Below are positions 1 to 7,133 of a stretch of 31,849 bases of DNA, one piece after another; positions within the stretch are counted from its first letter, which is position 1; each line of letters starts with the position of its first letter. The notes under the pieces are model-generated. The model searched no databases and was not told the DNA's origin. It worked only from the letters and a program-made list of their open reading frames with translations. The stretch is taken from assembly GCA_964530695.1 (NCBI GenBank), contig CAZGYQ010000032.1, positions 1 to 31,849 of the forward strand, given 5' to 3'. Position numbers and translations under genes: made by a program. The DNA comes from VFBF01 sp964530695 (GTDB taxonomy: Bacteria > Pseudomonadota > Alphaproteobacteria > Caulobacterales > Aquidulcibacteraceae).

Positions 1-25
1 GCGCTTGGCGGGGCGCCTCACCCGC

Positions 26-46
26 GGGGGGGGGGGGGGGGGGGGG
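26..46. repeat. Poly-G homopolymer tract (21 G)
   Basis: An uninterrupted run of 21 G lies about 130 bases upstream of the gdx start. Such tracts slip during replication and can act as phase-variable switches, but they are also common sequencing or assembly errors, especially near a contig end. The tract length is seen; any function is inference. Confidence 0.9.
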
Positions 47-175
47 CGGCCGCGCGCTCCGGTCTTCAGCGCGGACGGATTTCTGTTTAGGGCCAGTCTT
101 CGCCCCAACCCCAGCCCACAATTGCCCGCCCGCCCGCGCGCGCCTACCGTCGCGACATCGCGCCGGAGTCTCCCC

Positions 176-496
176 ATGCACTGGATCTATCTCGTCATCG
201 CCGGCGTGCTTGAAGTCGTGTGGGCGTTTTACATGAAGCAGTCGGCGGGCTTCACGAAGCCGTTTGAAAGCGCGGTCACGATCGTGGCGATGATCGCGAG
301 CTTCACGCTGCTTTCGCTCGCGATGAAGGCGCTGCCGCTCGGCTCGGCCTATGCGATCTGGACCGGCATCGGCGCGGTGGGCGCGTTCATTGTCGGCGTC
401 GTGTTCCTGGACGAGAGCGCCAACCTGATGCGCGTGGCGAGCGCCGGGCTCATCCTCGCGGGCATCATTGGCCTCAAGGTCGCGTCACCTACCTGA
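176..496 (+). CDS. gdx: SMR-family guanidinium exporter Gdx (SugE type)
   Basis: A 106-residue small multidrug resistance protein that should span the inner membrane with four helices and act as a dimer. The Gdx/SugE subfamily exports guanidinium in exchange for protons. The sequence follows E. coli Gdx closely: an early helix-1 stretch IAGVLEVVWA carries the essential glutamate (about residue 13), then MKALPLGSAYAIWTGIGAVG in helix 3 and ESANLMR before helix 4. I chose the ATG at 176 because GGAG sits about eight bases upstream and this gives the family's usual length; an open frame continues 57 codons upstream but is low-complexity and includes the poly-G tract. It converges on the next gene, overlapping its 3' end by eight bases. 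I looked for a guanidine riboswitch upstream and did not find one. Some SugE-like members instead export quaternary ammonium compounds. Confidence 0.9.
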   Translation: MHWIYLVIAGVLEVVWAFYMKQSAGFTKPFESAVTIVAMIASFTLLSLAMKALPLGSAYAIWTGIGAVGAFIVGVVFLDESANLMRVASAGLILAGIIGLKVASPT

Positions 497-1061
497 GGGT
501 CGCCAGCAGCGCCGGCAGGTCCAGCGGCGGCTTGCCGTAGACGACGAAGTAGGCCGCCCACGCCACGGCGAGGACGAGCGCCGTGATGGCGAGCGTGCCG
601 CGCCAGGTGGAGCGCTCGTCGCGGCCGCCGGCTGTGTCGATCGTGGGGGACGGGTTCATGCGTTTGCTCCGGGCCAGAGAAGAATTCGGGACTGGGGATG
701 GGGCGGCCGGCAGCGACTGGATCAGGGCGTCGATGCCGCGCCGGGCGCGAGCGGAGGACAGGGCGTAGCTGCGCGGGGTGCGCAGGGCGGTCGGCGGGCG
801 GGTGGCGTCGGTGCGCGCGACCACGAGGCGGCCCCGCGCAGCGGCGGCCGAGGCCTCGCGGACGAGGGCGGCGTCCGCCACCGTCCGGCTGGACCACAGG
901 AGAATGAGGGCGTCGGCGGCGTCGAAGGCGTCCTTCTCGGCTTTCAGGCTGGGGCCCTTCTTCAGGAGGACAGCCTCCCGGCCGCCCGCCGTCACGGCTT
1001 TCGCGACCAGTTCGCCGAGGCGCGCGTCCTCCGGCGCGCAGGCGATGACGACCTGTCCCAT
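489..1061 (-). CDS. TIR-like domain protein with C-terminal membrane helix
   Basis: 190 residues. Residues 1-115 look like a TIR-type flavodoxin-like fold: a first strand VVIACAPED, then DALILLWSS (about 50-58), and an acidic residue in the following helix (E69 in ALVREA), which is where TIR NADases carry their glutamate, followed by a strand RLVVARTD. A flexible Pro/Ser linker (about 118-150) leads to one strong hydrophobic helix at 155-176 and a short tail, so the TIR-like part is probably cytoplasmic and membrane-tethered. The ATG at 1061 is preceded by GGAGGAG at good spacing. The gene is divergent from ddl. TIR domains in bacteria act as NAD-consuming defence effectors or as scaffolds; nothing here shows which. 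The family call rests on pattern only and could be wrong; a plain toll-like hypothetical is the fallback. Confidence 0.6.
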   Translation of the reverse strand: MGQVVIACAPEDARLGELVAKAVTAGGREAVLLKKGPSLKAEKDAFDAADALILLWSSRTVADAALVREASAAAARGRLVVARTDATRPPTALRTPRSYALSSARARRGIDALIQSLPAAPSPVPNSSLARSKRMNPSPTIDTAGGRDERSTWRGTLAITALVLAVAWAAYFVVYGKPPLDLPALLATLR

Positions 1062-1166
1062 GTGTTCTCCTCCGCCTCCCGGCTCGGGCGCCGTGGTCCG
1101 CCGCCTAACCGAAAGCGCCGGTCCGGGCCGTGACAGGGGCGGCCCCCGGCCGGGGCGCCCCCAAAG

Positions 1167-1242
1167 CAGGCGCCTGAGCGGGCGGGCGCGCTGAAAAAGG
1201 GGGCGCCGAAATTTCTCTGCGGACTGCGCCTGAAACAGGCGC
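1167..1242. promoter_or_regulatory. Paired CAGGCGC/GCGCCTG palindromes upstream of ddl
   Basis: The 241-base divergent region between the TIR-like gene and ddl holds a perfect palindrome CAGGCGCCTG at 1167-1176 and a 7-bp hairpin GCGCCTG-AAA-CAGGCGC at 1226-1242. Both are built from the same seven-base word. They lie 127 and 61 bases before the ddl start. They may be operator half-sites or an RNA hairpin in the leader; high GC makes chance more likely. I see no clear -10/-35 pair. Confidence 0.35.
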
Positions 1243-1302
1243 CGTTGCGGGGAAAACCTTAACCTGAACGCGCTTTGGTGATGTTTGAACTGGGAGCCTT
1301 GG

Positions 1303-2226
1303 ATGGCGCGCGTCGCGGTATTGCTGGGGGGCCTGAGCCCCGAACGTCCGGTCAGCCTTTCGACCGGCGCAGGCTGCGTGGCGGCCCTGAAGCGGCTCGG
1401 CCACGAGGTCGGCGAGATCGATCCGCAGGACGAGGACTGGGTCGAACGGCTCAAGGCGTTCAAGGCCGACAAGGTGATCAACGTGCTCCACGGCGCGTGG
1501 GGCGAGGACGGCCGCGTGCAGGGCGTGCTCGATTACTTGCGGATTCCTTACTCGCACTCGGGCGTGCTCGCCTCGGCGCTGGCGATGGACAAGAACAAGG
1601 CCAAGGCGGTGCTCGCCGGCTACGGCATTCCGCTGGCCGCCGGAAAGCTGATGGACCGCCACGAGGCGGCGAAGACGCACCCGATGGCGCCGCCCTATGT
1701 GGTCAAGCCGAACGCGCAGGGCTCGTCGGTCGGCGTGTTCATCGTCCGCGAGGGCGCCAACCGCCCGCCCGAACAGCTGCTCGATCCCGACTGGACCTAC
1801 GGCGAGGACGTGCTCGTCGAGGAGTTCGTCGGCGGGCGCGAATACACCGTCGCCGTGCTCGGCGAGAAGGCGGGCCCGCGTGCGCTGGCCGTCACCGAGA
1901 TCATCCCCGCCGGCGAGTGGTACGACTACAATGCCAAATACGCTGCGGGCGGCTCGCGCCATGAACTGCCGGCGAAAATTTCGTCCGAGATGACCGGGAA
2001 GATGATGCGCTGGGCCGAGATCGCCCACGATGCGCTCGGCTGCCGCGGCCTCACGCGCTCGGATTTCAAGTGGGACGAGAAGACCGGTAAGGTCTGCCTC
2101 ATCGAAGTCAACACGCAGCCCGGCATGACGCCCACCTCGCTCGCGCCCGAACAGGCCGCGCATCTGGGCATGAGCTACGACGAACTCGTCACCTGGATCC
2201 TGGAGGACGCATCATGGCCCCGGTGA
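1303..2226 (+). CDS. ddl: D-alanine--D-alanine ligase
   Basis: Joins two D-alanines with ATP to make the dipeptide end of the peptidoglycan precursor, in the cytoplasm. The 307-residue protein is the usual length. It starts with the family N-terminus VAVLLGGLSPERPVSLSTG, has the ATP-grasp lysine loop KPNAQGSSVGVF (about 133), the second lobe EFVGGREYTVAVLG, and the magnesium/D-Ala region LIEVNTQPGMTPTS near 267. The ATG at 1303 is preferred because GGGAG sits six bases upstream; a TTG at 1285 would add six residues (NWEPW) not typical of the family. The 3' end overlaps ftsQ by 13 bases, so the two are co-translated. In many alphaproteobacteria murB and murC lie just upstream; here they do not. 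Confidence 0.96.
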   Translation: MARVAVLLGGLSPERPVSLSTGAGCVAALKRLGHEVGEIDPQDEDWVERLKAFKADKVINVLHGAWGEDGRVQGVLDYLRIPYSHSGVLASALAMDKNKAKAVLAGYGIPLAAGKLMDRHEAAKTHPMAPPYVVKPNAQGSSVGVFIVREGANRPPEQLLDPDWTYGEDVLVEEFVGGREYTVAVLGEKAGPRALAVTEIIPAGEWYDYNAKYAAGGSRHELPAKISSEMTGKMMRWAEIAHDALGCRGLTRSDFKWDEKTGKVCLIEVNTQPGMTPTSLAPEQAAHLGMSYDELVTWILEDASWPR

Positions 2227-3143
2227 AACCGCGCAAGTATCGCGGCGGACCGCCGCCGAAGCCGAAATCCATGCCGCGTCTGGCCAAGATCAAGCTCGAA
2301 GGCGCCGCCTACGCCGAGCAGATGGCCAAGGCGCGCAAGAACCGCAAACCCGGCGTGACGCTTGCGGGCGTGCTGCTCGTGGGCGGCGCGGCCATCGCCG
2401 GCGCGTCGTGGATCGGCGGCAATCTCTTCAGCGCGCGTGAAGCGCTCTACGCGGCCGCCGACGGCATGGCGACGGCGGCGGGCTTCACCGCGACCATCGA
2501 CGTGCAGGGCGTCGAAGGTCAGCGCGAGACGGAAGTGGCCAGCGTCGTGCTGCCGGACGGTCGCCGCTCGATCGTCGGCGCCAGCCCGCAGACGATGAAG
2601 GACAATGTCGAGAGCCTCGACTGGGTCGAGAGCGCCACGGTGCAGCGGCTCTGGCCGTCGACGATCCGCGTGAAGGTGCAGCGGCGCGATGCGTTCGCGC
2701 TCTGGCAGGAAAACGGCACGCTGACGGTCGTCGATGCGGCGGGCGAGCGCGTCCACGGCGCGCAGGCCTCGGTCTACAGGAATTTGCCGCGCATCGTCGG
2801 CCCGGGCGCGGGCCCCGCCGCCGAACCCGCGCTGCACGCGCTGGAGGAGCTGCCGCTGCTGCGTGCGCGGCTCGCGTCCTTCGTGCGCGTGGGCGAGCGG
2901 CGCTGGAACCTCAATCTCAAGAACTCGATGATCGTCATGCTGCCCGAGGAAGATCCCGTCGGCGCGATGGCGCGGCTGGAGACGCTCCAGGCCCGCTACG
3001 GCGTGATGGATCGCGCCTATGCGCGCATCGACCTGCGTGAGCCTGGGCGTGTGATCACGCAGGCGCGTCAGCCGCAGCCTGTCGCGGTCGCTGCGCCGCC
3101 GCCGCGTCCGGCCGTCGCCCGCACCGCGCCGCAGGGGGCCTGA
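2214..3143 (+). CDS. ftsQ: Cell division protein FtsQ
   Basis: 309 residues. FtsQ is a bitopic divisome protein that links the early cytoplasmic ring with the late periplasmic synthesis enzymes. A long basic, proline-rich cytoplasmic tail (1-45) is followed by one membrane helix (about 45-66, AGVLLVGGAAIAGASWIGG). Next come a POTRA domain (about 95-160, with SLDWVESATVQRLWPSTIRV, a classical POTRA stretch) and the FtsQ beta domain to about 275. The Ala/Pro tail at the C terminus is unstructured. The start ATG follows GGAGG and overlaps the end of ddl, the standard arrangement. ftsA follows after five bases, so ddl-ftsQ-ftsA are one transcription unit. Confidence 0.95.
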   Translation: MAPVKPRKYRGGPPPKPKSMPRLAKIKLEGAAYAEQMAKARKNRKPGVTLAGVLLVGGAAIAGASWIGGNLFSAREALYAAADGMATAAGFTATIDVQGVEGQRETEVASVVLPDGRRSIVGASPQTMKDNVESLDWVESATVQRLWPSTIRVKVQRRDAFALWQENGTLTVVDAAGERVHGAQASVYRNLPRIVGPGAGPAAEPALHALEELPLLRARLASFVRVGERRWNLNLKNSMIVMLPEEDPVGAMARLETLQARYGVMDRAYARIDLREPGRVITQARQPQPVAVAAPPPRPAVARTAPQGA

Positions 3144-3148
3144 GCCTG

Positions 3149-4456
3149 ATGGGCGCGTTCGAGGCCCGCCTGTCGATGCGCGACCGGACCGCCGGACGCA
3201 CGCCGCTGGCCGCCATCGACATCGGCTCGGGCAAGATCAGCTGTCTCATCGCCGCCGCGCCCGCGGACGCCGCGCGCGAACTCGCCGTCGACATCCTCGG
3301 GACGGGCTCCATGGCCGTCCGCCATGGCGACGTCAGCGCCGACACCCGGGTCCGCCTGCTGCGCGTCGCCGCCGACCAGGCGCTGCGGATGGCCGGCGAC
3401 GTCATGCCCGCCTTCGCGACCGCCTACGCCGGCCCCGATCTTGTCACAACCCGCGCCGTCGGCGTCATCCGCATCCGCAAGGGCGAGATTGCGCCGCGCG
3501 ACGTGATCGCGGCGATCAACGCCGCACGCGCGACCGCAGATCTCGAGGGCCGCCGCCTGCTGCACGCCCAGCCGGTCGGCTACAGCATCGACGACCAGGA
3601 ACCGATCATGGATCCGCGCGGCCTTCCGGGACAGGAGCTGGCGGCCGAAGTCTGCCTCGTCCATGCGCCGGCGGAGGCCGTCGCCGAAGCGGAAGCCCTG
3701 ATCGTTCAGGCCGGCTTTTCCGGCCCCGCCTTCACCGTCGCCGGGCCGTTCGCGGCCGGTCACGCCGTGTTGACCCCCGAAGAACGCGAAGCCGGCGCTG
3801 TGGTAATCGATCTCGGCGAGGGCGGCGCGGGGATCGCGGTGTTCCAGGACGGCGTCATCCGGCACGCCGAAACCGTCTCCGGCGGCGGCGCGCGGCTCAC
3901 GCTCGATCTGGCGGCCCGCCTGAAGACGACGTTCGCCGTCGCCGAGCGGGCCAAGCTCGTCCACGGCGCCCTGAGCGGCGATTTCGACTCCGGCGAGGCC
4001 ATCGAGGTGCCGGTGCTGGGCGACGACGGCAGGCTTGAGCCGGGCGTCGCCCTGCGCGGCGCGTTCACCGAGGCGCTGCTGCCGCGTCTGGAAGAGATCT
4101 TCGAGCGGATCGCGGCGCGGCTCGCCGCCGCCGAAGTTCCTGACGGACCCGATGCGCTGGGCATCGCGCTCACGGGCGGGGTCAGCCTGACGCCGGGCAT
4201 CCGCCAGATCGCCCACCGCATCCTCAGACGCCCCGTGCGGCTTGCGCATCCGACCGGCTTCGCCGGCTTCGAAAACGGCGCGGCCTGCGCGTCCTACGCG
4301 CTCGCGACCGGCGTGCTTCGTTGCGGCTTCGAAAGGTTTACGGCCGCGAAGCCGGCTCTGGCGCGTCAGCGCGCAGCCGCGCCAGAGCCGGCGGATCGTG
4401 TCGGCGGCGGGGAGATGGTCACGCAGGCCGTCGCGTGGATCAAAGAAAATTTCTGA
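3149..4456 (+). CDS. ftsA: Cell division protein FtsA
   Basis: 435 residues. FtsA is the actin-like ATPase that ties FtsZ filaments to the inner membrane and recruits later divisome proteins. The phosphate-1 loop is AAIDIGSGKISCLI (about 22-35), the phosphate-2 region VVIDLGEGGAGIAVF (about 217-231), and an adenosine-loop-like LTGGVSLTPGI is near 347. The last dozen residues (VTQAVAWIKENF) form the amphipathic helix that binds the membrane. The N-terminal 20 residues before the first strand are somewhat longer than usual; a start at the internal Met (codon 10) cannot be excluded because the Shine-Dalgarno before 3149 is weak. The gene is followed by a 105-base gap before ftsZ that holds its own regulatory signals. 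Confidence 0.95.
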   Translation: MGAFEARLSMRDRTAGRTPLAAIDIGSGKISCLIAAAPADAARELAVDILGTGSMAVRHGDVSADTRVRLLRVAADQALRMAGDVMPAFATAYAGPDLVTTRAVGVIRIRKGEIAPRDVIAAINAARATADLEGRRLLHAQPVGYSIDDQEPIMDPRGLPGQELAAEVCLVHAPAEAVAEAEALIVQAGFSGPAFTVAGPFAAGHAVLTPEEREAGAVVIDLGEGGAGIAVFQDGVIRHAETVSGGGARLTLDLAARLKTTFAVAERAKLVHGALSGDFDSGEAIEVPVLGDDGRLEPGVALRGAFTEALLPRLEEIFERIAARLAAAEVPDGPDALGIALTGGVSLTPGIRQIAHRILRRPVRLAHPTGFAGFENGAACASYALATGVLRCGFERFTAAKPALARQRAAAPEPADRVGGGEMVTQAVAWIKENF

Positions 4457-4484
4457 AGCTGCATTCGATCGCTGGCGCGGCGCA

Positions 4485-4551
4485 TTCGAGTCTGTGAAAA
4501 CATCTGATTCCGGGCCATATGGTGCGTGATCGGCGAGTCTGCCGACTCGAA
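4485..4551 (+). promoter_or_regulatory. Cluster of four GANTC sites and nested inverted repeats before ftsZ
   Basis: Within 61 bases there are four GANTC sites: GAGTC 4488-4492, GATTC 4506-4510, GAGTC 4535-4539 and GACTC 4544-4548. GANTC is the target of the cell-cycle methyltransferase CcrM, and in Caulobacter ftsZ transcription is known to depend on promoter GANTC methylation. The same bases form two mutually exclusive pairings: TTCGAGTC 4485-4492 with GACTCGAA 4544-4551, or CGAGTC 4534-4539 with GACTCG 4544-4549 around a four-base loop. The sites and repeats are seen; the regulatory role is inferred. Confidence 0.6.
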
Positions 4552-4561
4552 ATGGTGACGA

Positions 4562-5884
4562 ATGATCCATGGGAGCACACCCGCCGTGAACGAACTGAAG
4601 CCGCGCATCGTGGTGTTCGGCGTCGGCGGCGCGGGCGGCAACGCCGTGAACAACATGATCGACGCCCGCTTGCAGGGCGTTGAGTTCGTCGTCGCCAACA
4701 CGGATTCGCAGGCGCTGCTGCGCGCGAAGACCGAAAACCGCATGCAGCTCGGCGCCGCGATTACCGAGGGACTCGGCGCCGGCGCACGCCCGGAAGTGGG
4801 TCAGGCGGCGGCGCAGGAATCCACCCCCGAGATCATGGCCTTCCTCGACGGCGCGCACATGGTGTTCGTCGCGGCCGGCATGGGCGGCGGCACGGGCACG
4901 GGGGCTGCGCCCGTCATCGCGCGCGCGGCGCGTGAGCGCGGCATCCTCACCGTGGCCGTGGTCACCAAGCCGTTCCACTTCGAGGGTCAGCGCCGCATGC
5001 AGCTCGCCGAAGCGGGCGTGCAGGAGCTGCGCAAGCACGTCGACACGCTGATCGTCATCCCGAACCAGAATCTCTTCCGCATCGCGAACGACCGCACGAC
5101 CTTCGCGGAAGCGTTCCAGATGGCCGACCAGATCCTCTACTCCGGCGTGCGCGGCGTGACGGACCTGATGGTCATGCCGGGCCTCATCAACCTCGACTTC
5201 GCCGACGTGCGCACGGTCATGGCCGAGATGGGCACCGCCATGATGGGTACTGGCGAGGCCGGCGGCCCGAACCGCGCCATCGACGCCGCCCACGGCGCGA
5301 TCACCAATCCGCTGCTCGACATCGTGTCGATGAAAGGCGCCAAGGGCGTCCTCATCAACATCACCGGCGGCTTCGACATGACGCTCTACGAGGTCGACAG
5401 CGCCGCCAACGAGATCCGTGCGGAAGTCGATCCCAACGCCAACATCATCCTCGGCTCGACGTTCGACGAGACGATGCACGGCTCCATGCGCGTCTCCATC
5501 GTCGCCACCGGCATCGACGATGAAGCCATCGTGACGATGAACACGGTGGTGCCGCCGGCGCGCAAGGCCGCGGACGTGTACGGCGGCGTGCAGCAGCGCC
5601 GCGCCGCCGCCGCGCTGGAACAGGCGCCGCCGCCCGCGCTCACGCCGACAGCGCCAGCCGTCGGCGCCTACGATGAGCCGCGCCCCACGTTCGCGCGCGG
5701 CAAGGAAGAAAAGCAGAAGGGCGGCTTCAACCTGTTCGGCTGGATGAACGGCGCCGGCGAAGAGCAACGTCCGCCGCCGCCGATGATCGAGCACGAGCCG
5801 CAGGACGTGCACGACGACCATCCCCCGAACGACGAGGATCTCGAGATCCCGGCGTTCCTGCGCCGGCAGATGACACCGCGCTGA
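4562..5884 (+). CDS. ftsZ: Cell division protein FtsZ
   Basis: 440 residues. The tubulin-like GTPase that forms the cytokinetic ring. Visible motifs are the N-terminal GVGGAGGNAVNNM nucleotide loop (about 20-33), the tubulin signature GMGGGTGTGAAPV near 108, the catalytic T7 loop NLDFADVRTVM near 210, and the C-terminal peptide DLEIPAFLRRQ, which binds FtsA and other anchors. The linker between the core (ending near 335) and that peptide is Pro/Ala rich and about 90 residues long. The ATG at 4562 has little Shine-Dalgarno; a GTG at 4586 (giving NELKPRIV) has GGGAG 11 bases upstream and is a real alternative. No hairpin terminator is evident in the 73 bases to the methyltransferase gene. Confidence 0.97.
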   Translation: MIHGSTPAVNELKPRIVVFGVGGAGGNAVNNMIDARLQGVEFVVANTDSQALLRAKTENRMQLGAAITEGLGAGARPEVGQAAAQESTPEIMAFLDGAHMVFVAAGMGGGTGTGAAPVIARAARERGILTVAVVTKPFHFEGQRRMQLAEAGVQELRKHVDTLIVIPNQNLFRIANDRTTFAEAFQMADQILYSGVRGVTDLMVMPGLINLDFADVRTVMAEMGTAMMGTGEAGGPNRAIDAAHGAITNPLLDIVSMKGAKGVLINITGGFDMTLYEVDSAANEIRAEVDPNANIILGSTFDETMHGSMRVSIVATGIDDEAIVTMNTVVPPARKAADVYGGVQQRRAAAALEQAPPPALTPTAPAVGAYDEPRPTFARGKEEKQKGGFNLFGWMNGAGEEQRPPPPMIEHEPQDVHDDHPPNDEDLEIPAFLRRQMTPR

Positions 5885-5908
5885 CAATCACAACCCTGAA
5901 TTGAGCGC

Positions 5909-5938
5909 TTGGACTTTTTAGCCGCATCGGACTAGCTA
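5909..5938 (+). promoter_or_regulatory. Possible promoter of the methyltransferase gene
   Basis: TTGGAC at 5909-5914 and TAGCTA at 5933-5938 are spaced 18 bases apart and end 19 bases before the methyltransferase start. They resemble a weak housekeeping -35/-10 pair in a locally AT-richer stretch. This is pattern only. Confidence 0.25.
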
Positions 5939-5957
5939 AGGGCGGTGGGAGTGCGCC

Positions 5958-7127
5958 ATGCGAGTCGCAGGACTGTTTGCAGGTATTGGCGGACTTGAAC
6001 TGGGGCTGTCAGCCGCAGGCTGCGAGGCGATCTTCTTTTCCGAGGTTTGGGAGCCAGCAAGATCGGTTTTGAGCGCCCGCTTCGACGCGGACAATGCAGG
6101 CGACATCAGGGAGATTAAGAGTCTGCCGCGCGGCATTGAACTCGTGACAGCGGGATTTCCCTGTCAAGATCTCAGCCAGGCGGGCAAGACCGCCGGAATT
6201 GGCGGCGCGAAGTCAGGACTGGTCGATTCCGTATTTCGCTTGATCGACAAGTCGCCTGTTCCATGGGTGCTCCTTGAAAATGTTTCTTTCATGCTCAGCC
6301 TCGACGGAGGGCGGGGGATGCGTCGCGTTGTCGAGGCGTTCGAGGAAAGAGGGTATCGGTGGGCCTATCGTGTGGTGAACTCGCTATCTTGGCTTCCACA
6401 GCGCCGCGAGCGGGTGTTTTTCCTCGCCAGTAGGGTAGGCGATCCCGCCACCGTACTTCTTACAGACGAGGTGGAAGTCGTTGCGCCTGCGACGACCTTG
6501 AGAACCCACGCGCACGGCTTCTACTGGACTGAAGGAATTCGCGGGTTGGGGTGGGGGGCCGATTGTGTGCCGACGCTCAAAAATGGGTCGACGATAGGGA
6601 TTCCGTCGCCGCCGGCGATCCTGTTGCCAAGTGGCGAAGTAGTCACGCCCGACATTCGCGATGCAGAACGCTTGCAAGGCTTTCCTGTCGATTGGACAGC
6701 GCCTGCCGCTGAGAGCGGGCGCGCATCTTGGCGTTGGTCGCTGGTCGGAAACGCCGTAACCGTTCCGGCCGCCAAATGGCTCGGGAAGCGACTGCTTTCG
6801 CCTAGGGCGTACGAGACAGGGCGCGACGTCGCGTTGTCGAAAAACGCGCGCTGGCCTCGTGCCGCCAGATTTGATGGCGTTAGCCGGTATGCAGTGGAAA
6901 TCAACGACAGGCCGGAGAGGGCTCGACGGCAGCCCTTGCAGGCGTTCCTGAAGTTTCAGGGGAGACCGCTATCCGAGCGCGCGACCGCTGGCTTCCTTGA
7001 GCGCACCCGGCGTTCAAGTTTGCGTTTTCCGCCGGGTTTCATATTCGCAATAGAAAATCATCTGGCGTACCTGCGTGGCGAGCGAACGCCTCATTCGAGC
7101 GATGACCTGCCACTGTTCGCGGCATAG
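5958..7127 (+). CDS. DNA (cytosine-5-)-methyltransferase, type II RM
   Basis: 389 residues. Transfers a methyl group from SAM to C5 of cytosine in its DNA target. Ordered m5C motifs are clear: motif I LFAGIGGLELGL (6-17), motif IV GFPCQDLSQ with the catalytic Cys69, motif VI ENV (107-109), motif VIII QRRERV (148-153), motif IX RDAERLQGFP (about 232-241), and motif X VGNAVTVPAAKWLG (about 262-275). The target-recognition region between VIII and IX is short, about 75 residues. About 115 residues continue beyond motif X with no motif I recognise; this tail is Arg-rich and unusual. GGGAG lies eight bases before the ATG. The convergent gene, six bases away, is the probable cognate nuclease. Base composition is visibly less GC-rich than the division genes, a sign of transfer. 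The target sequence cannot be read from the protein. Confidence 0.93.
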   Translation: MRVAGLFAGIGGLELGLSAAGCEAIFFSEVWEPARSVLSARFDADNAGDIREIKSLPRGIELVTAGFPCQDLSQAGKTAGIGGAKSGLVDSVFRLIDKSPVPWVLLENVSFMLSLDGGRGMRRVVEAFEERGYRWAYRVVNSLSWLPQRRERVFFLASRVGDPATVLLTDEVEVVAPATTLRTHAHGFYWTEGIRGLGWGADCVPTLKNGSTIGIPSPPAILLPSGEVVTPDIRDAERLQGFPVDWTAPAAESGRASWRWSLVGNAVTVPAAKWLGKRLLSPRAYETGRDVALSKNARWPRAARFDGVSRYAVEINDRPERARRQPLQAFLKFQGRPLSERATAGFLERTRRSSLRFPPGFIFAIENHLAYLRGERTPHSSDDLPLFAA

Positions 7128-7133
7128 CTCGCG

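Noticed and set aside
1..175. Guanidine riboswitch upstream of gdx
   Set aside because: I looked for paired hairpins with ACGR loops (mini-ykkC) and for the larger ykkC core and saw neither; the region is low-complexity C/G.
3068..5887. 939-codon open frame opposite ftsA and ftsZ
   Set aside because: It is the antisense shadow of two well-identified genes; its His/Arg/Gly-rich translation has no family-like features, a common effect of high third-position GC.
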